A DNA stretch of 64,000 bases from Saccharomonospora amisosensis (GTDB lineage Bacteria; Actinomycetota; Actinomycetes; Mycobacteriales; Pseudonocardiaceae). The stretch is from NCBI RefSeq assembly GCF_011761185.1, contig NZ_JAAOYM010000001.1, positions 2,480,001 to 2,544,000 of the forward strand, given 5' to 3'. Made by a program: the position numbers and the translations under genes. Under the pieces are notes generated by a model. That model had not been told where the DNA came from and searched no databases. It saw nothing but the letters and a program-made list of their open reading frames with translations. The first letter of the stretch is position 1; every line of letters starts with the position of its first letter. This document shows, one piece after another, positions 1-8,952 of this stretch.

Positions 1-2251
1 GCCGCACGTCCCTCGCCTCGGTCATCTCGTGCTTGACCAACCGGTAGGAACCGGTGCGGGTGCCGGTTTCCGGTGTGGCGAAGAAGGTGTCAAGGGCGGA
101 CTTCAACCCGGCGCGGCCGCCGTGCAGCGCCGCCAGCCCTTCACCGTCGTGCGGCACGGCGAACGCGGCGTTCCAGCCGTTGGTCTCGGTGTAGTCGTAG
201 CCCCACACGGTGGGGTCGTACTCCTCGGGACTCCACCTCCATTCGCCGCGAGGCGTGCGGCCCTGGAAGAAGCCGATGCGGTGGTCGAAGTGCTCGACGT
301 AGCCTTGCGCGCGGCTGCCGAAGTAGACGGCGTTGTCGGCCTCTTCGAGCGCCAGTGACCAGTTGGCGAGCCCGAAGTCGTTGACGCATCCCTCCAGCGA
401 CCACGAAAGGCCTTCCCGCACCGATGTGGGGGTGAAACCGAGGAAGATCGACTGCGACAGCCCGCGCCTGCCCACGCGCCACCCCGAAGGTGTGACGGTC
501 GCGTTCTTGACGGCGGCGTCGTAGGCGGCGCGCACGTCGAAACCACGCACTCCCTTCAGGTAGGCGTCGGCGAAGGCGACGTCGGAACCGGTGCCGACCA
601 TCGAGAGCCCGTAACCGGGGCACGACCACCGCGAGATCCAGCCGCCCTCCCGGTACTGGTTGACGAAGCCCTCCAGCAGCCTGCCGCACAGCGTCGGCGC
701 CAGCAGTGCGTAGGCCGGCCATGCGGTGCGGTAGGTGTCCCAGAACCCGTGGTTGACCGACATCGGTCCTTCGAACACCCGCGCGCCCTGCCGCAGCCTG
801 CGACGAGCCACGGGGCTGGCGTGTCGGGTGCCCTGTGGGGTGTCCTCCTCGGCGCGGTTGGGGTAGAGGAACAGCCGGTAGAGGTTCGAGTAAAGGGTGG
901 TCAGCTCGTCGTCGGTCGCGCCTTCGACCTCCACCCTGCCCAGCAGGTCCCGCCAGCGACTTCGGGCGCGGTCGCGGACGTCGTCGAACGTCAACGGCCG
1001 GGCCAGCTCGGTCTCCAGGTTGCGCCGGGCCTGCGGGGCGCTGATGAGCGAGGTCGCGATGCGCATGGTGACCTCGCGTTCGGCGAACCGCACGTACCCG
1101 GTGACGGTTCGCCACGGTGGTCGGCGCAACCGCCGTCCCGCGATCGGCGCCTGGTCGAAGGTGGCGTGCAGGTACATCTTGTGCGTGCCTGCCGACGACC
1201 GGCTGCGTACCCAGGTGTGCCCGGTCACCGTGCGCTGGGCGGTGTCGATGTTCACCTTGCCGAAGTCGCGCACGTTGTCGAACAGCAGCCACCCCTCCTT
1301 GTCGGGGAAGGTGAACCGCATGATGGCACCGTGGTCGGTCGGTGCGATGTCGGTGGTGATACCGCAGCGGAACCGGACGCCGTAGTGGTGTGGCCGGTCG
1401 GTCTCCTCGGTATGGGAGAAGGCGAGCGCGCGGTCCCGGCGGCGGGTGCGCAGCGGCCCGGTCCCCGGCATGACATGGAAGGTGTTGCGGTCGCCGATCC
1501 ATGGGCTCGGCAGGTGGCTGAGCGCGAAGGCCTGTAGTGAGCCATGCTGGTAGTGGTAGGGCCAGGACAGGCTGCCCGCGTCGGTGACCGGAGTCCAGAG
1601 GTTGAACCCGTTGGGAACCGCGGTGGCGGGCAGGCAGTTTCCACGGGAGAAGTGGCGGCCGGAGTGGGTACCCCTGGTGGTGTGGACGTAGTCGACCGGG
1701 TCTCGGCGGGCCTGTTCGACCTCTCCGACGCGGATGTCGTCGATCCAACCGGTGATCTCCTGCTCGCCGGGCGGCGGTTCGGTGACGAGCACGATCGCCC
1801 GTGCGGTGCGCCCTGCCGCGACGGCGCCGAGCCGGTGTCGTACCAGGTTCCACTGATCGACATACAGCGTCTTCGACCGGCCCTGCTGCGCCGCGGCGGC
1901 GCCGGGTGTGAGTTCGCTGAGCGTGCTGCCGTCGTCGAACTCGATGTCGACGGCCACGTAGCTGCTGCGGTAGGTGGGGACACCGGCGCCGCGCCCGGAC
2001 TCGGGCAGCACGACGTAGGACAGCTCGGTGCGCTCGGCGATGGCCAGGTCCACGGTGAACAGGCCGGCACGGGCGAGTCCGGTTGTCGTGGTGGCGTAGT
2101 GCAGGGCGTGGGAGCCGGTGAATCCGGTGCCTCGCGGCGCGGCCAGCGGCGAGGCCGGGCCGGAGCCGACGCGAAGCCGCAGCCGCGCTCCTGTGGCGGT
2201 GGGGCGGGGTTCGTCGTCCTCGAACGACGTGAAGAACTCCGTGCTGGCCAC
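1..2251 (-). CDS. GH92 alpha-mannosidase family protein, 3' end beyond window
   Basis: Reading the minus strand from a GTG at 2251 gives about 750 residues with no stop before the window edge, so the C-terminus is missing. The N-terminus reads VASTEFFTSFEDDEPRP, the usual opening of actinobacterial GH92 proteins. It is followed by a beta-sandwich/discoidin-like portion and then the GH92 N-domain (FSRGNCLPATAVPNGFNLWTP, WPYHYQHGS). The last visible residues (TGSYRLVKHEMTEARDVR) fall before the catalytic EPS/H segment, which lies outside. GH92 enzymes are calcium-dependent exo-mannosidases acting on alpha-linked mannose. No signal peptide is evident at this start. It is divergent from mptB, an alpha-1,6-mannosyltransferase candidate, so a mannan link is plausible but inferred. 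Confidence 0.85.
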   Translation of the reverse strand, partial: MASTEFFTSFEDDEPRPTATGARLRLRVGSGPASPLAAPRGTGFTGSHALHYATTTTGLARAGLFTVDLAIAERTELSYVVLPESGRGAGVPTYRSSYVAVDIEFDDGSTLSELTPGAAAAQQGRSKTLYVDQWNLVRHRLGAVAAGRTARAIVLVTEPPPGEQEITGWIDDIRVGEVEQARRDPVDYVHTTRGTHSGRHFSRGNCLPATAVPNGFNLWTPVTDAGSLSWPYHYQHGSLQAFALSHLPSPWIGDRNTFHVMPGTGPLRTRRRDRALAFSHTEETDRPHHYGVRFRCGITTDIAPTDHGAIMRFTFPDKEGWLLFDNVRDFGKVNIDTAQRTVTGHTWVRSRSSAGTHKMYLHATFDQAPIAGRRLRRPPWRTVTGYVRFAEREVTMRIATSLISAPQARRNLETELARPLTFDDVRDRARSRWRDLLGRVEVEGATDDELTTLYSNLYRLFLYPNRAEEDTPQGTRHASPVARRRLRQGARVFEGPMSVNHGFWDTYRTAWPAYALLAPTLCGRLLEGFVNQYREGGWISRWSCPGYGLSMVGTGSDVAFADAYLKGVRGFDVRAAYDAAVKNATVTPSGWRVGRRGLSQSIFLGFTPTSVREGLSWSLEGCVNDFGLANWSLALEEADNAVYFGSRAQGYVEHFDHRIGFFQGRTPRGEWRWSPEEYDPTVWGYDYTETNGWNAAFAVPHDGEGLAALHGGRAGLKSALDTFFATPETGTRTGSYRLVKHEMTEARDVR

Positions 2252-2411
2252 GCGCCTACCGTAGTGGCGCGTCGCGGCGGTCGCTCGATGATCGGCGACC
2301 GCGCCCGCGGGGGCGTCGCGGGCGCGCTGCTCGGGCGAAATCGCTGCTCGCGACACAGCTCGCACCTAAGGCGACCGCGTCCGGTCGCGGTGTGTAACCT
2401 CAGAGGTCAGT

Positions 2412-4046
2412 ATGGCGACCACGACCGACCCTGTGCCGAGCGCTGAGAGCGCGGAATCGGCTGACGACGCTTCGCGGACACGGAGCAGCACCCGTGGCGG
2501 CGACGTGGCGCGCTTCCCGTTGCGCACCATCGCGATGGGTGCGTTCGGCAGCACGCTGCTGATGCTGGCTTCGCTCGGCGCGGGCGGCATCCTGATCAGA
2601 GACCCGATCCTGGGGTCGGGACCGCTGTCGTGGATCCGTTACGGCCACGGTCATGCGCTGGCGACGGCGCTGCTGTATGTCGGGTTCGGACTGGTGGTGT
2701 GGGCGTGGGTGCGGCTGGGCCGTTACGTGCTCGCGGGCCGGATCGGTAGCAGGCCGGTCGTGGTCGCGGCGCTGACGTGGATGGTGCCGCTGCTGATCGC
2801 GCCGCCGCTGTTCACCAGGGACGTCTTCTCCTATCTGGGCCAGGGCGCGCAACTGCTGTACGGGTTGGACCCCTACGCCTACGGCCCGGCCGAGTTGGAC
2901 GTGTTGCCCGACGTGGTGCAGAACGTGCATCCGCTGTGGCAGACCACGCCGGCTCCGTACGGGCCGTTGTTCCTGCTCATCGCCAAGGGCATCGTGTCGG
3001 TGACCGGCAACGACGTCATCGCGGGCGTGATCGTGACCAGGCTTGTGATCCTGACCGGGCTGGCCGGGCTGCTGTGGGCGTTGCCGCGGCTGGTGCGTCA
3101 TCTCGGTGGCAAGCTGCCGGTGACGATGTGGTTGGCGATCGCCAGCCCGATGACGGTGATCCACCTCGTGGGTGGTCCGCACAACGACCTGCTGATGTTG
3201 GCTTTCCTTGCCACGGGTGTGCTCGCGGCGCTGGAGCGGCGGCATGCCGCCGCGATCGCGCTGGTGACGGTGGGCATGCTCATCAAGCCGACGGCCGCGA
3301 TCGCGTTGCCGTTCCTGGTGTGGGTATGGGCCAACCACCTGCCCGCGGAACAGAGCCTGGCACGCCGGTTCGGGAAGGCCGTGACCCCCTCGCTCGGGAT
3401 CTTCGGCGTGGTGTTCGTGGCGGGGACGTCGATTTCGCTTGGGTCGTTCAATCTCGGCTGGGTCGGCGGGTTGCAGGCGCCGCAGATCATCGTCAACTGG
3501 CTCAACTTTCCCACCGGTATCGGGGAGATCTTCCACACGCTGGTCAACGTGGTTGTCGAGGTGCCGGCGTCGCCGTTCGTGACGGTGGCCAGGTTGCTGG
3601 CGTGGGTGGCGCTTGCCGCCATCATCGTGAGGCAGTGGTGGCTTTCGCGTCACGGCGGTAACGAGGCCATCCTGCGGATGGCGATCACACTGCTGGCGGT
3701 GGCGATTTTCGCTCCTCCGACGTTGCCGTGGTACCTGACGTGGGGTTTCGTCATCGCCTCCGCGTTCCCGTGGCGGCGGCTGCACTTGGCCGTCGTCGTC
3801 GGGGTGTCGATGGTGCTGGTGCTGGTGTATTACCCGACGGGGGAGCAGAGTCTCTACGACTGGTGGTTCATCGCGGTGGTGCTCGCCGCCAGCGTTTACG
3901 GCGCGGCGTCGTTGCTGCGGCCCGATCCGTTGGGTTTGTTGGCCGCGTGGCGGCGGCTGCCGAACGGCGGGGCGGTCGAGCGGCAGGAGCCTGGCGGCGA
4001 GGTCAGTCGGGAACAGCCGACGCCGCCCACCCGCGCCACGCCGTGA
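2412..4046 (+). CDS. mptB: Polyprenol-phosphomannose alpha-1,6-mannosyltransferase (MptB-like, GT-C)
   Basis: 544 residues, polytopic, with about 12-13 hydrophobic segments starting near residue 38. A GT-C type acidic motif RDVFSY lies at 136-141 in the first large outer loop, followed by the conserved LDPYAYGP and HPLWQTTPAPYGPLF segments (about 152-187). These are hallmarks of the MptA/MptB family, which uses polyprenyl-phosphate mannose to build the alpha-1,6-mannan backbone of lipoglycans on the outer membrane face. The ATG at 2412 follows AGAGGTC. The last 44 bp overlap the convergent PPOX gene. MptA and MptB are hard to separate from sequence alone, and lipomannan is an assumption for this organism. 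Confidence 0.82.
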   Translation: MATTTDPVPSAESAESADDASRTRSSTRGGDVARFPLRTIAMGAFGSTLLMLASLGAGGILIRDPILGSGPLSWIRYGHGHALATALLYVGFGLVVWAWVRLGRYVLAGRIGSRPVVVAALTWMVPLLIAPPLFTRDVFSYLGQGAQLLYGLDPYAYGPAELDVLPDVVQNVHPLWQTTPAPYGPLFLLIAKGIVSVTGNDVIAGVIVTRLVILTGLAGLLWALPRLVRHLGGKLPVTMWLAIASPMTVIHLVGGPHNDLLMLAFLATGVLAALERRHAAAIALVTVGMLIKPTAAIALPFLVWVWANHLPAEQSLARRFGKAVTPSLGIFGVVFVAGTSISLGSFNLGWVGGLQAPQIIVNWLNFPTGIGEIFHTLVNVVVEVPASPFVTVARLLAWVALAAIIVRQWWLSRHGGNEAILRMAITLLAVAIFAPPTLPWYLTWGFVIASAFPWRRLHLAVVVGVSMVLVLVYYPTGEQSLYDWWFIAVVLAASVYGAASLLRPDPLGLLAAWRRLPNGGAVERQEPGGEVSREQPTPPTRATP

Positions 4047-4443
4047 CGGTGGTGCGCACGACCGGGCCGTGTGGCGGGTTGTGCTGGTAGTGCGGGTACT
4101 TGCGCTGCAATAGCGCGATGTCGGTCTCGGTCTCGACCGCCGGGTCGTCCCGCGCACGCAGGATCGTGGCCGTGCCGTCGGCGCGGACCCACCACAGGCG
4201 AGACCAGTCGTCGTCGTAGTGGTCGGCGAGGAACGAAACGTTCGGGTTGGCGGCTATGTTGCGCAGTCGCCGCAGGTCAGCGGAGGCCTTTGGTTTGGCG
4301 TCCACCGCGAACACGATCGTGTCGCCTGCGACGGCGAAGGTGACCGGGACCAGGTGGGGCATACCGCGAGCGTCGGCGGTGGCGAGCCTTGCCACCGGCT
4401 GTGCCGCGAAGCGCCGACGAGCTTGCCCCGTTTCCAGCCGCAT
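4003..4443 (-). CDS. PPOX-class F420-dependent oxidoreductase-like protein
   Basis: 146 residues with the split-barrel flavin/deazaflavin fold: RFAAQPVARLATADARGMPHLVPVTF at the N-terminus is the classic strand-turn-strand of the pyridoxamine-phosphate-oxidase-like superfamily. KPKASADLRRLRNIAANPNVSFLADHYDDDWSRLWWVRADGTA matches the actinobacterial TIGR03668-type subgroup. These proteins usually bind F420 or FMN and reduce unknown small substrates in the cytoplasm. The 3' end overlaps the end of mptB by 44 bp, a convergent overlap. Substrate cannot be told from sequence. Confidence 0.8.
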   Translation of the reverse strand: MRLETGQARRRFAAQPVARLATADARGMPHLVPVTFAVAGDTIVFAVDAKPKASADLRRLRNIAANPNVSFLADHYDDDWSRLWWVRADGTATILRARDDPAVETETDIALLQRKYPHYQHNPPHGPVVRTTVTAWRGWAASAVPD

Positions 4444-4708
4444 GGCCCCGAGGCTAGCGGCGCGGTGTGGTCCGGGCAGCGGCGTATCGGCCGACGTGCC
4501 GGCGTCGTGTGAAGATCACCGCAGTTGGCCGCGAGGCTGTCGCGCTTTCCGCGGGTGACCACGTCGCGACGAATGGTTAACCTGGTCAGGTGGGGTGTGT
4601 GTGCCGTACGGGGCGGTTCGTAGCTCTGCGCTATCCATGCGAATCGGTCGCTGGAGTCCTGCCCCGGACGAGCCTGATCTTGGAAGTTGGCCTAGGGTCG
4701 TATATGCC

Positions 4709-5287
4709 ATGGCTCGTGTCATTCACGTCTTCCGTCAACCCGACCGCTTCGTCGCAGGAACCGTCGGGGAACCCGGCGACCGCACGTTCTACCTGCAGGC
4801 GTCGGAGAGCACTCGCACTATCAGTGTGACCATCGAGAAGCAGCAGGTCGCGGTGCTCGCCGAGCGCCTGGACTCGTTACTGGAGGAGGTCGCCAGCCGG
4901 TTCGGTGCCGACGTGCCGGAGGAGGTGCCCGACGAGCTGGTCGACACCGAACCGTTGGACGTACCCGTTGAGGAGGAGTTCCGGGTCGGCACGATGGGGT
5001 TGGGCTGGGACGCCGAGAGCAAGGCCATCGTGATCGAGTTGCTGGCCATCACCGAAGGTGAGATCGACGAGACGGTGGTGCTCGACGACACCGAGGAGGG
5101 GCCCGACGCGGTGCGGGTGTTCCTCAGTCCCGCGGCGGCGCGCGCGTTCGCCGCCAGGGCCGACCGCGTGGTCAACGCCGGCCGAAAGCCTTGTCCACTG
5201 TGCGGCGAACCGCTCGACCCGGCAGGCCACATCTGCCCAAGGCAGAACGGCTACCGCCGAAACACCGACCTCACCGGCGAGGGTTGA
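4709..5287 (+). CDS. DUF3090 family protein (SCO1661-like)
   Basis: 192 residues, beginning MARVIHVFRQPDRFVAGTVGEPGDRTFYLQA, the diagnostic start of DUF3090. The longer in-frame extension to 4595 lacks family similarity, so I take the ATG at 4709. A C-terminal zinc-ribbon-like cluster is visible (C162-x2-C165 with C176, in PCPLCGEPLDPAGHICP). The family is widespread in Actinobacteria, usually directly before the SCO1664 family and close to mycothiol cysteine ligase. It is followed here after 7 bp by the SCO1664-like gene, so the two are probably cotranscribed. Biochemical role unknown. Confidence 0.88.
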   Translation: MARVIHVFRQPDRFVAGTVGEPGDRTFYLQASESTRTISVTIEKQQVAVLAERLDSLLEEVASRFGADVPEEVPDELVDTEPLDVPVEEEFRVGTMGLGWDAESKAIVIELLAITEGEIDETVVLDDTEEGPDAVRVFLSPAAARAFAARADRVVNAGRKPCPLCGEPLDPAGHICPRQNGYRRNTDLTGEG

Positions 5288-5294
5288 GACCGCG

Positions 5295-6101
5295 TTGGCC
5301 GACTACAACCTGGACCCCACAGACCCCGGGGCGCGCGAGCTGATCGCGAACGGCAACATACGGGTGGAGGGCAGGCTGGTCGACGCGTCGAACGTGACCC
5401 TGCTGTGTTCGGTGGAGTTGGACGGCCTTGTCGCCAAGGCGGTGTACAAGCCCGTTTCCGGGGAACGACCGCTGTGGGACTTCCCCGATGGCACGCTGGC
5501 GGGCAGGGAGGTGGCGACCTACCTCGTCGCGGAGGCGGCCGAGTTGGCGCACGTACCGCCGACGGTGCTGCGGGAAGGGCCGTTCGGCGAGGGCATGGTG
5601 CAGCTGTGGGTCGACGCCGACGACGAGGATCTTGTCGACGTGTGCGCCCCGGAGGAAGCGCCCACCGATTGGCGGGTGGTGTTGCACGCCCACGACCGGC
5701 TCGGGGAGCCCGCGGTGCTGGTGCACTCGGCACGGGACGGGGTGCGCGAACTGGCTGCGTTGGATGTGGTGGTGAACAACACCGACCGTAAGGGCGGGCA
5801 TGTGCTCAACGGCGCCGACGGCCGGGTCTACGGCGTCGACCACGGTGTCTGCCTGCACACCGACCCGAAGTTGCGCACGGTGTTGTGGGGCTGGATCGGT
5901 GAGCGGCTTCCTGGCGAGACAGTGGACAAGCTGCGCAAGCTGCGCTGGTCGGTGGACCACGACCTCGGCGAGGCACTGGCGCCGCACCTCACCAGGGCCG
6001 AGGTGGCCGCACTGGCGGGGCGTATCGACAACCTGCTCGCCGAGGGGGAGTTTCCCGCTCCCGGGGAGCAGTGGCGCGCCATCCCGTGGCCATTGTTCTG
6101 A
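5295..6101 (+). CDS. SCO1664 family protein with PI3/4-kinase-like fold
   Basis: 268 residues from a TTG at 5295. GAGGG lies about 11 bases upstream, inside the end of the DUF3090 gene, and no better start is in frame after that stop. Motifs: a candidate nucleotide-binding lysine in KAVYKPVSGERPLWDFP (49-64), a catalytic-loop-like DVVVNNTDRKGGHV (157-170) and a metal-binding-like YGVDHGVCLH (179-188). These resemble the PI3K/PI4K and HipA-like kinase core, with the D-x4-N-x-D-R-K pattern intact. A phosphotransfer or AMP-transfer activity is therefore plausible, but the substrate is unknown. It is coupled to DUF3090, its usual partner. Confidence 0.83.
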   Translation: MADYNLDPTDPGARELIANGNIRVEGRLVDASNVTLLCSVELDGLVAKAVYKPVSGERPLWDFPDGTLAGREVATYLVAEAAELAHVPPTVLREGPFGEGMVQLWVDADDEDLVDVCAPEEAPTDWRVVLHAHDRLGEPAVLVHSARDGVRELAALDVVVNNTDRKGGHVLNGADGRVYGVDHGVCLHTDPKLRTVLWGWIGERLPGETVDKLRKLRWSVDHDLGEALAPHLTRAEVAALAGRIDNLLAEGEFPAPGEQWRAIPWPLF

Positions 6102-6179
6102 TGCCTGCCTGGGGAAGGCTCACGCTGTTACGGCGTGGCGGGCGGCGCGGCATCGCGAGTGTCGATACCGTCTGCGGCC

Positions 6180-7013
6180 GTGCGCTCTCACTCCTATGAC
6201 GATGTGCTGTCCGGCCACCGTAGGCGCAGGCAGGTGCGGGAAGTGCCCGCCGAGCCGGGACTGGTGGTCGAGGACGCGGCGAGCGGCTTCTGTGGCGCGC
6301 TGATCAGGCTGGAGCATGGCGGGGCGGTGCTGGAGGACCGCTACGGCAATCACCGGCTTTTTCCACTGGGGCCTGCCGCGTTCCTGCTGGAGGGTGAGCC
6401 GGTCACGTTGGTGGCACCACGCGGGGCGGGTCCACCGCGGCGGACGCGTTCGGCGTCCGGTTCGGTCGCGGTGAGTAGGCTCAGGGCGCGGGTGGCCCGT
6501 GACTCGCGGATCTGGGTCGAGGGCAAGCACGACGCGGAACTGCTGGAGTTGGTTTGGGGTCACGACCTGCGGGTAGAGGGTGTCGTGGTGGAGCCGCTCG
6601 AGGGCGTCGACGTGCTGGCCGAGCGCATCGAGTCCTTCGGAACGGGCCCTGCGCGCAGGCTCGGCGTGCTCGTGGACCATCTGGTGCCCGGCAGCAAGGA
6701 GTCCCGGCTCGTCGATGCCGTCACCGACGACCATGTGCTGATCACCGGCCATCCCTATGTCGATGTCTGGCAGGCGGTCAAGCCCGCCGCCGTCGGTATC
6801 GCGGCTTGGCCGGAGGTGCCGAAGGGAGTGCCGTGGAAGGAGGGGGTCTGCGCGGCGCTCGGTTGGGGAGAGCCCTACGAGGGTTGGCAGCGCGTGCTGG
6901 GTGGGGTGCGCGACTTCCGTGATCTGGAGAGCCCGGTTGTGGGCGCGGTCGAACGACTGATCGATTTCGTGACGGCCGGTGGCGACGGACCAGCGGAACA
7001 AGGTCACGCGTAG
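6180..7013 (+). CDS. DUF3097 family protein
   Basis: About 277 residues from the GTG at 6180; GTGs at 6159 and 6135 are in-frame alternatives. I prefer 6180 because homologues begin only a few residues before the YDDVLSG-type segment. Conserved blocks: VPAEPGLVVEDAASGFCGALIRLEHG, then RIWVEGKHDAELLELVWGHDLRVEGVVVEPLEGVD, a TOPRIM-like ExxxDAEL arrangement, then GVLVDHLVPGSKESRL and VLITGHPYVDVWQAVKP. The acidic residues in EGKHDAE and LVDHLVPGSKE suggest a metal-dependent nucleic-acid enzyme, as in primase/DnaG-like TOPRIM folds; this is inference. It follows the SCO1664-like gene in the same direction. Confidence 0.8.
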   Translation: MRSHSYDDVLSGHRRRRQVREVPAEPGLVVEDAASGFCGALIRLEHGGAVLEDRYGNHRLFPLGPAAFLLEGEPVTLVAPRGAGPPRRTRSASGSVAVSRLRARVARDSRIWVEGKHDAELLELVWGHDLRVEGVVVEPLEGVDVLAERIESFGTGPARRLGVLVDHLVPGSKESRLVDAVTDDHVLITGHPYVDVWQAVKPAAVGIAAWPEVPKGVPWKEGVCAALGWGEPYEGWQRVLGGVRDFRDLESPVVGAVERLIDFVTAGGDGPAEQGHA

Positions 7014-7068
7014 ATCACTTCATGTGATCCTCTCGGTGTAACCGGTCACTTTCTGGGAGCATGTGCGC

Positions 7069-7500
7069 ATGACACCGGCACTCATCTGGCTCATCGTCGG
7101 AGTCGGCCTGATCGTCGCCGAGGTGCTGTCGGGCGACCTCGTGCTGCTGATGCTCGGTCTCGGCGCGCTGGCCGGTGCCGCGTCCGCCACGATTACCGGC
7201 AACCCGATCGTGGACGTCGCGGTGTTCGGAGTGGCGTCGATCGGCCTGCTCGTGCTGGCCAGGCCCGCGCTCAAGCGCCGGTTCCTCTCCGGTCCCAGTG
7301 TGAAGACCAACACCGAGGCGCTGGTCGGCGCGCACGCGGTGACGTTGTCTACTGTGGATTCACATGGTGGGCAGGTGAAGCTCGCGGGGGACGTGTGGTC
7401 GGCCCGCAGTCTCACGGAGGGCCAGGTGATCGAGCCTGGCACGAAGGTGACCGTCGTGGAGATCTCCGGGGCGACCGCTGTCGTGTCGGCGGAGCCGTGA
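7069..7500 (+). CDS. NfeD family membrane protein
   Basis: 143 residues. Two hydrophobic segments (about 3-20 and 26-72, GVGLIVAEVLSGDLVLLMLGLGALAGAASA) are followed by a soluble OB-fold domain (TEALVGAHAVTLSTVDSHGGQVKLAGDVWSARS...GTKVTVVEISGATAVV), the NfeD C-terminal barrel. GGGAG lies 9-11 bases before the ATG at 7069; the GTG at 7063 is too close to it. It sits directly upstream of an SPFH protein. NfeD/SPFH pairs are common in bacteria and are thought to organise membrane microdomains. Confidence 0.9.
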   Translation: MTPALIWLIVGVGLIVAEVLSGDLVLLMLGLGALAGAASATITGNPIVDVAVFGVASIGLLVLARPALKRRFLSGPSVKTNTEALVGAHAVTLSTVDSHGGQVKLAGDVWSARSLTEGQVIEPGTKVTVVEISGATAVVSAEP

Positions 7501-7553
7501 TCAAAAGTGGTCGCGGTGGCCATCCGGTCTGAAACAATGGAGGGGAGTAGGTT

Positions 7554-8897
7554 TTGACGACAGCAGGGTGGATTGTTGTCGCCATCCTGGCGCTCTTCGT
7601 GATCGTGACGGTCGCGAAGGCGCTGATGGTGGTGCCGCAGGCCCAGTCGGCGGTGGTCGAGCGCCTCGGCCGGTTCAAGACGGTCGCTTCGCCCGGCCTG
7701 AATTTCCTGGTGCCGTTCCTCGACAAGGTACGTGCCAGAGTGGACCTGCGTGAGCAGGTGGTGTCGTTCCCGCCCCAGCCGGTGATTACCCAGGACAACC
7801 TGACCGTCTCGATCGACACGGTGGTGTACTTCCAGGTCACCGACTCCCGCGCGGCCGTTTACGAGATCTCCAACTACATCGTCGGTGTGGAGCAGTTGAC
7901 CACCACGACGCTGCGCAACCTGGTCGGTGGCATGTCTTTGGAGGACACTCTCACCTCCCGTGACCAGATCAACCAGCAACTGCGCGGGGTGTTGGACGAG
8001 GCGACCGGCCGCTGGGGCATCCGGGTGGCGCGTGTCGAGTTGAAGGCCATCGACCCTCCGCCGTCCATTCAGGATTCGATGGAGAAGCAGATGCGCGCCG
8101 ATCGGGAGAAGCGCGCCATGATCCTCACCGCGGAGGGGCAGCGCGAGTCGGCCATCAAGACCGCGGAAGGGCAGAAGCAGAGCCAGATCCTCGCGGCGGA
8201 GGGCTCCAAGCAGGCGGCGATCCTGGCGGCCGAGGCGGAGCGGCAGTCCCGGATTCTGCGTGCGCAGGGTGAGCGGGCGGCCCGTTACCTGCAGGCTCAG
8301 GGGCAGGCCAAGGCGATCGAGAAGGTGTTCGCGGCGATCAAGGCCTCCAAGCCGACCCCGGAGGTGCTGGCTTACCAGTACCTGCAGACGCTGCCGCAGA
8401 TGGCGCAGGGCGATGCGAACAAGGTGTGGCTGGTGCCGAGCGACTACGGCAAGGCGCTGGAGGGGTTCGCGCGGACGTTGGGCGCGCCCGGCGAGGACGG
8501 CGTGTTCCGCTACGAGCCGCGCGAGGAGCAGGTGGAGATGCCTCCGCTGGAGGACGAGGAGGTGTCGAGCTGGTTCGACACCTCGACCGACCCCAAGGTC
8601 GCCGAGGCGGTGCGCGAGGCCGAGGCGGTGGCGCGGCAGGAGGTGCCCGGTCCACTGGCCGGCCAGACTCCCGGTGTGCCCTCGCCGTCGGCGCTGTCCG
8701 GGCTGGTGCGCAGGTCCGAGCCCGAGGAGCCGAGTGAGCCGCCGCAGCCACCGACACCGCCGACACCACCGTCGGGCAACCCGGCTCCGCCGCCGGGCGG
8801 TCACGTCAGCGGCGGGCAGGCTCGCCCGCCACGGCAGCAGGGCGGCGGTGGGCAGTACCCGCCGCAGGGTCCGCCGTTCTCCGGACCACCGCGGTAA
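7554..8897 (+). CDS. SPFH/band-7 (stomatin/flotillin-like) protein with proline-rich tail
   Basis: 447 residues from a TTG at 7554 with a strong GGAGGGGAG site upstream. One N-terminal membrane segment (about 5-24, WIVVAILALFVIVTVAKAL) is followed by the band-7 domain (VVPQAQSAVVERLGRFKTVASPGLNFLVPFLDKV, about 25-190). Next comes a charged coiled coil rich in AEGQ/AEAERQ repeats (about 190-260). The C-terminal 70 residues are rich in Pro, Gly and Gln, which is longer and more disordered than in most family members. Together with NfeD it probably forms membrane-associated oligomers. Confidence 0.9.
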   Translation: MTTAGWIVVAILALFVIVTVAKALMVVPQAQSAVVERLGRFKTVASPGLNFLVPFLDKVRARVDLREQVVSFPPQPVITQDNLTVSIDTVVYFQVTDSRAAVYEISNYIVGVEQLTTTTLRNLVGGMSLEDTLTSRDQINQQLRGVLDEATGRWGIRVARVELKAIDPPPSIQDSMEKQMRADREKRAMILTAEGQRESAIKTAEGQKQSQILAAEGSKQAAILAAEAERQSRILRAQGERAARYLQAQGQAKAIEKVFAAIKASKPTPEVLAYQYLQTLPQMAQGDANKVWLVPSDYGKALEGFARTLGAPGEDGVFRYEPREEQVEMPPLEDEEVSSWFDTSTDPKVAEAVREAEAVARQEVPGPLAGQTPGVPSPSALSGLVRRSEPEEPSEPPQPPTPPTPPSGNPAPPPGGHVSGGQARPPRQQGGGGQYPPQGPPFSGPPR

Positions 8898-8912
8898 CAG
8901 CGGTCGCGTGAC

Positions 8913-8944
8913 GCGGGGGCGTACCCGTCGGGGTGCGTCCCCGC
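8913..8944. terminator. Bidirectional hairpin terminator
   Basis: GCGGGGGCGTACCC (8913-8926) pairs with GGGTGCGTCCCCGC (8931-8944) across a four-base GTCG loop. This makes a 14-bp stem with two G-U pairs. It lies exactly between the convergent ends of the SPFH and GNAT genes. There is no T-run, as is usual in high-GC actinomycetes. Confidence 0.75.
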
Positions 8945-8952
8945 TGCTGGTC

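Noticed and set aside
2400-4157. Minus-strand frame of 585 residues antisense to mptB
   Set aside because: Arg/His/Pro-rich shadow without motifs; the plus strand encodes a coherent membrane protein.
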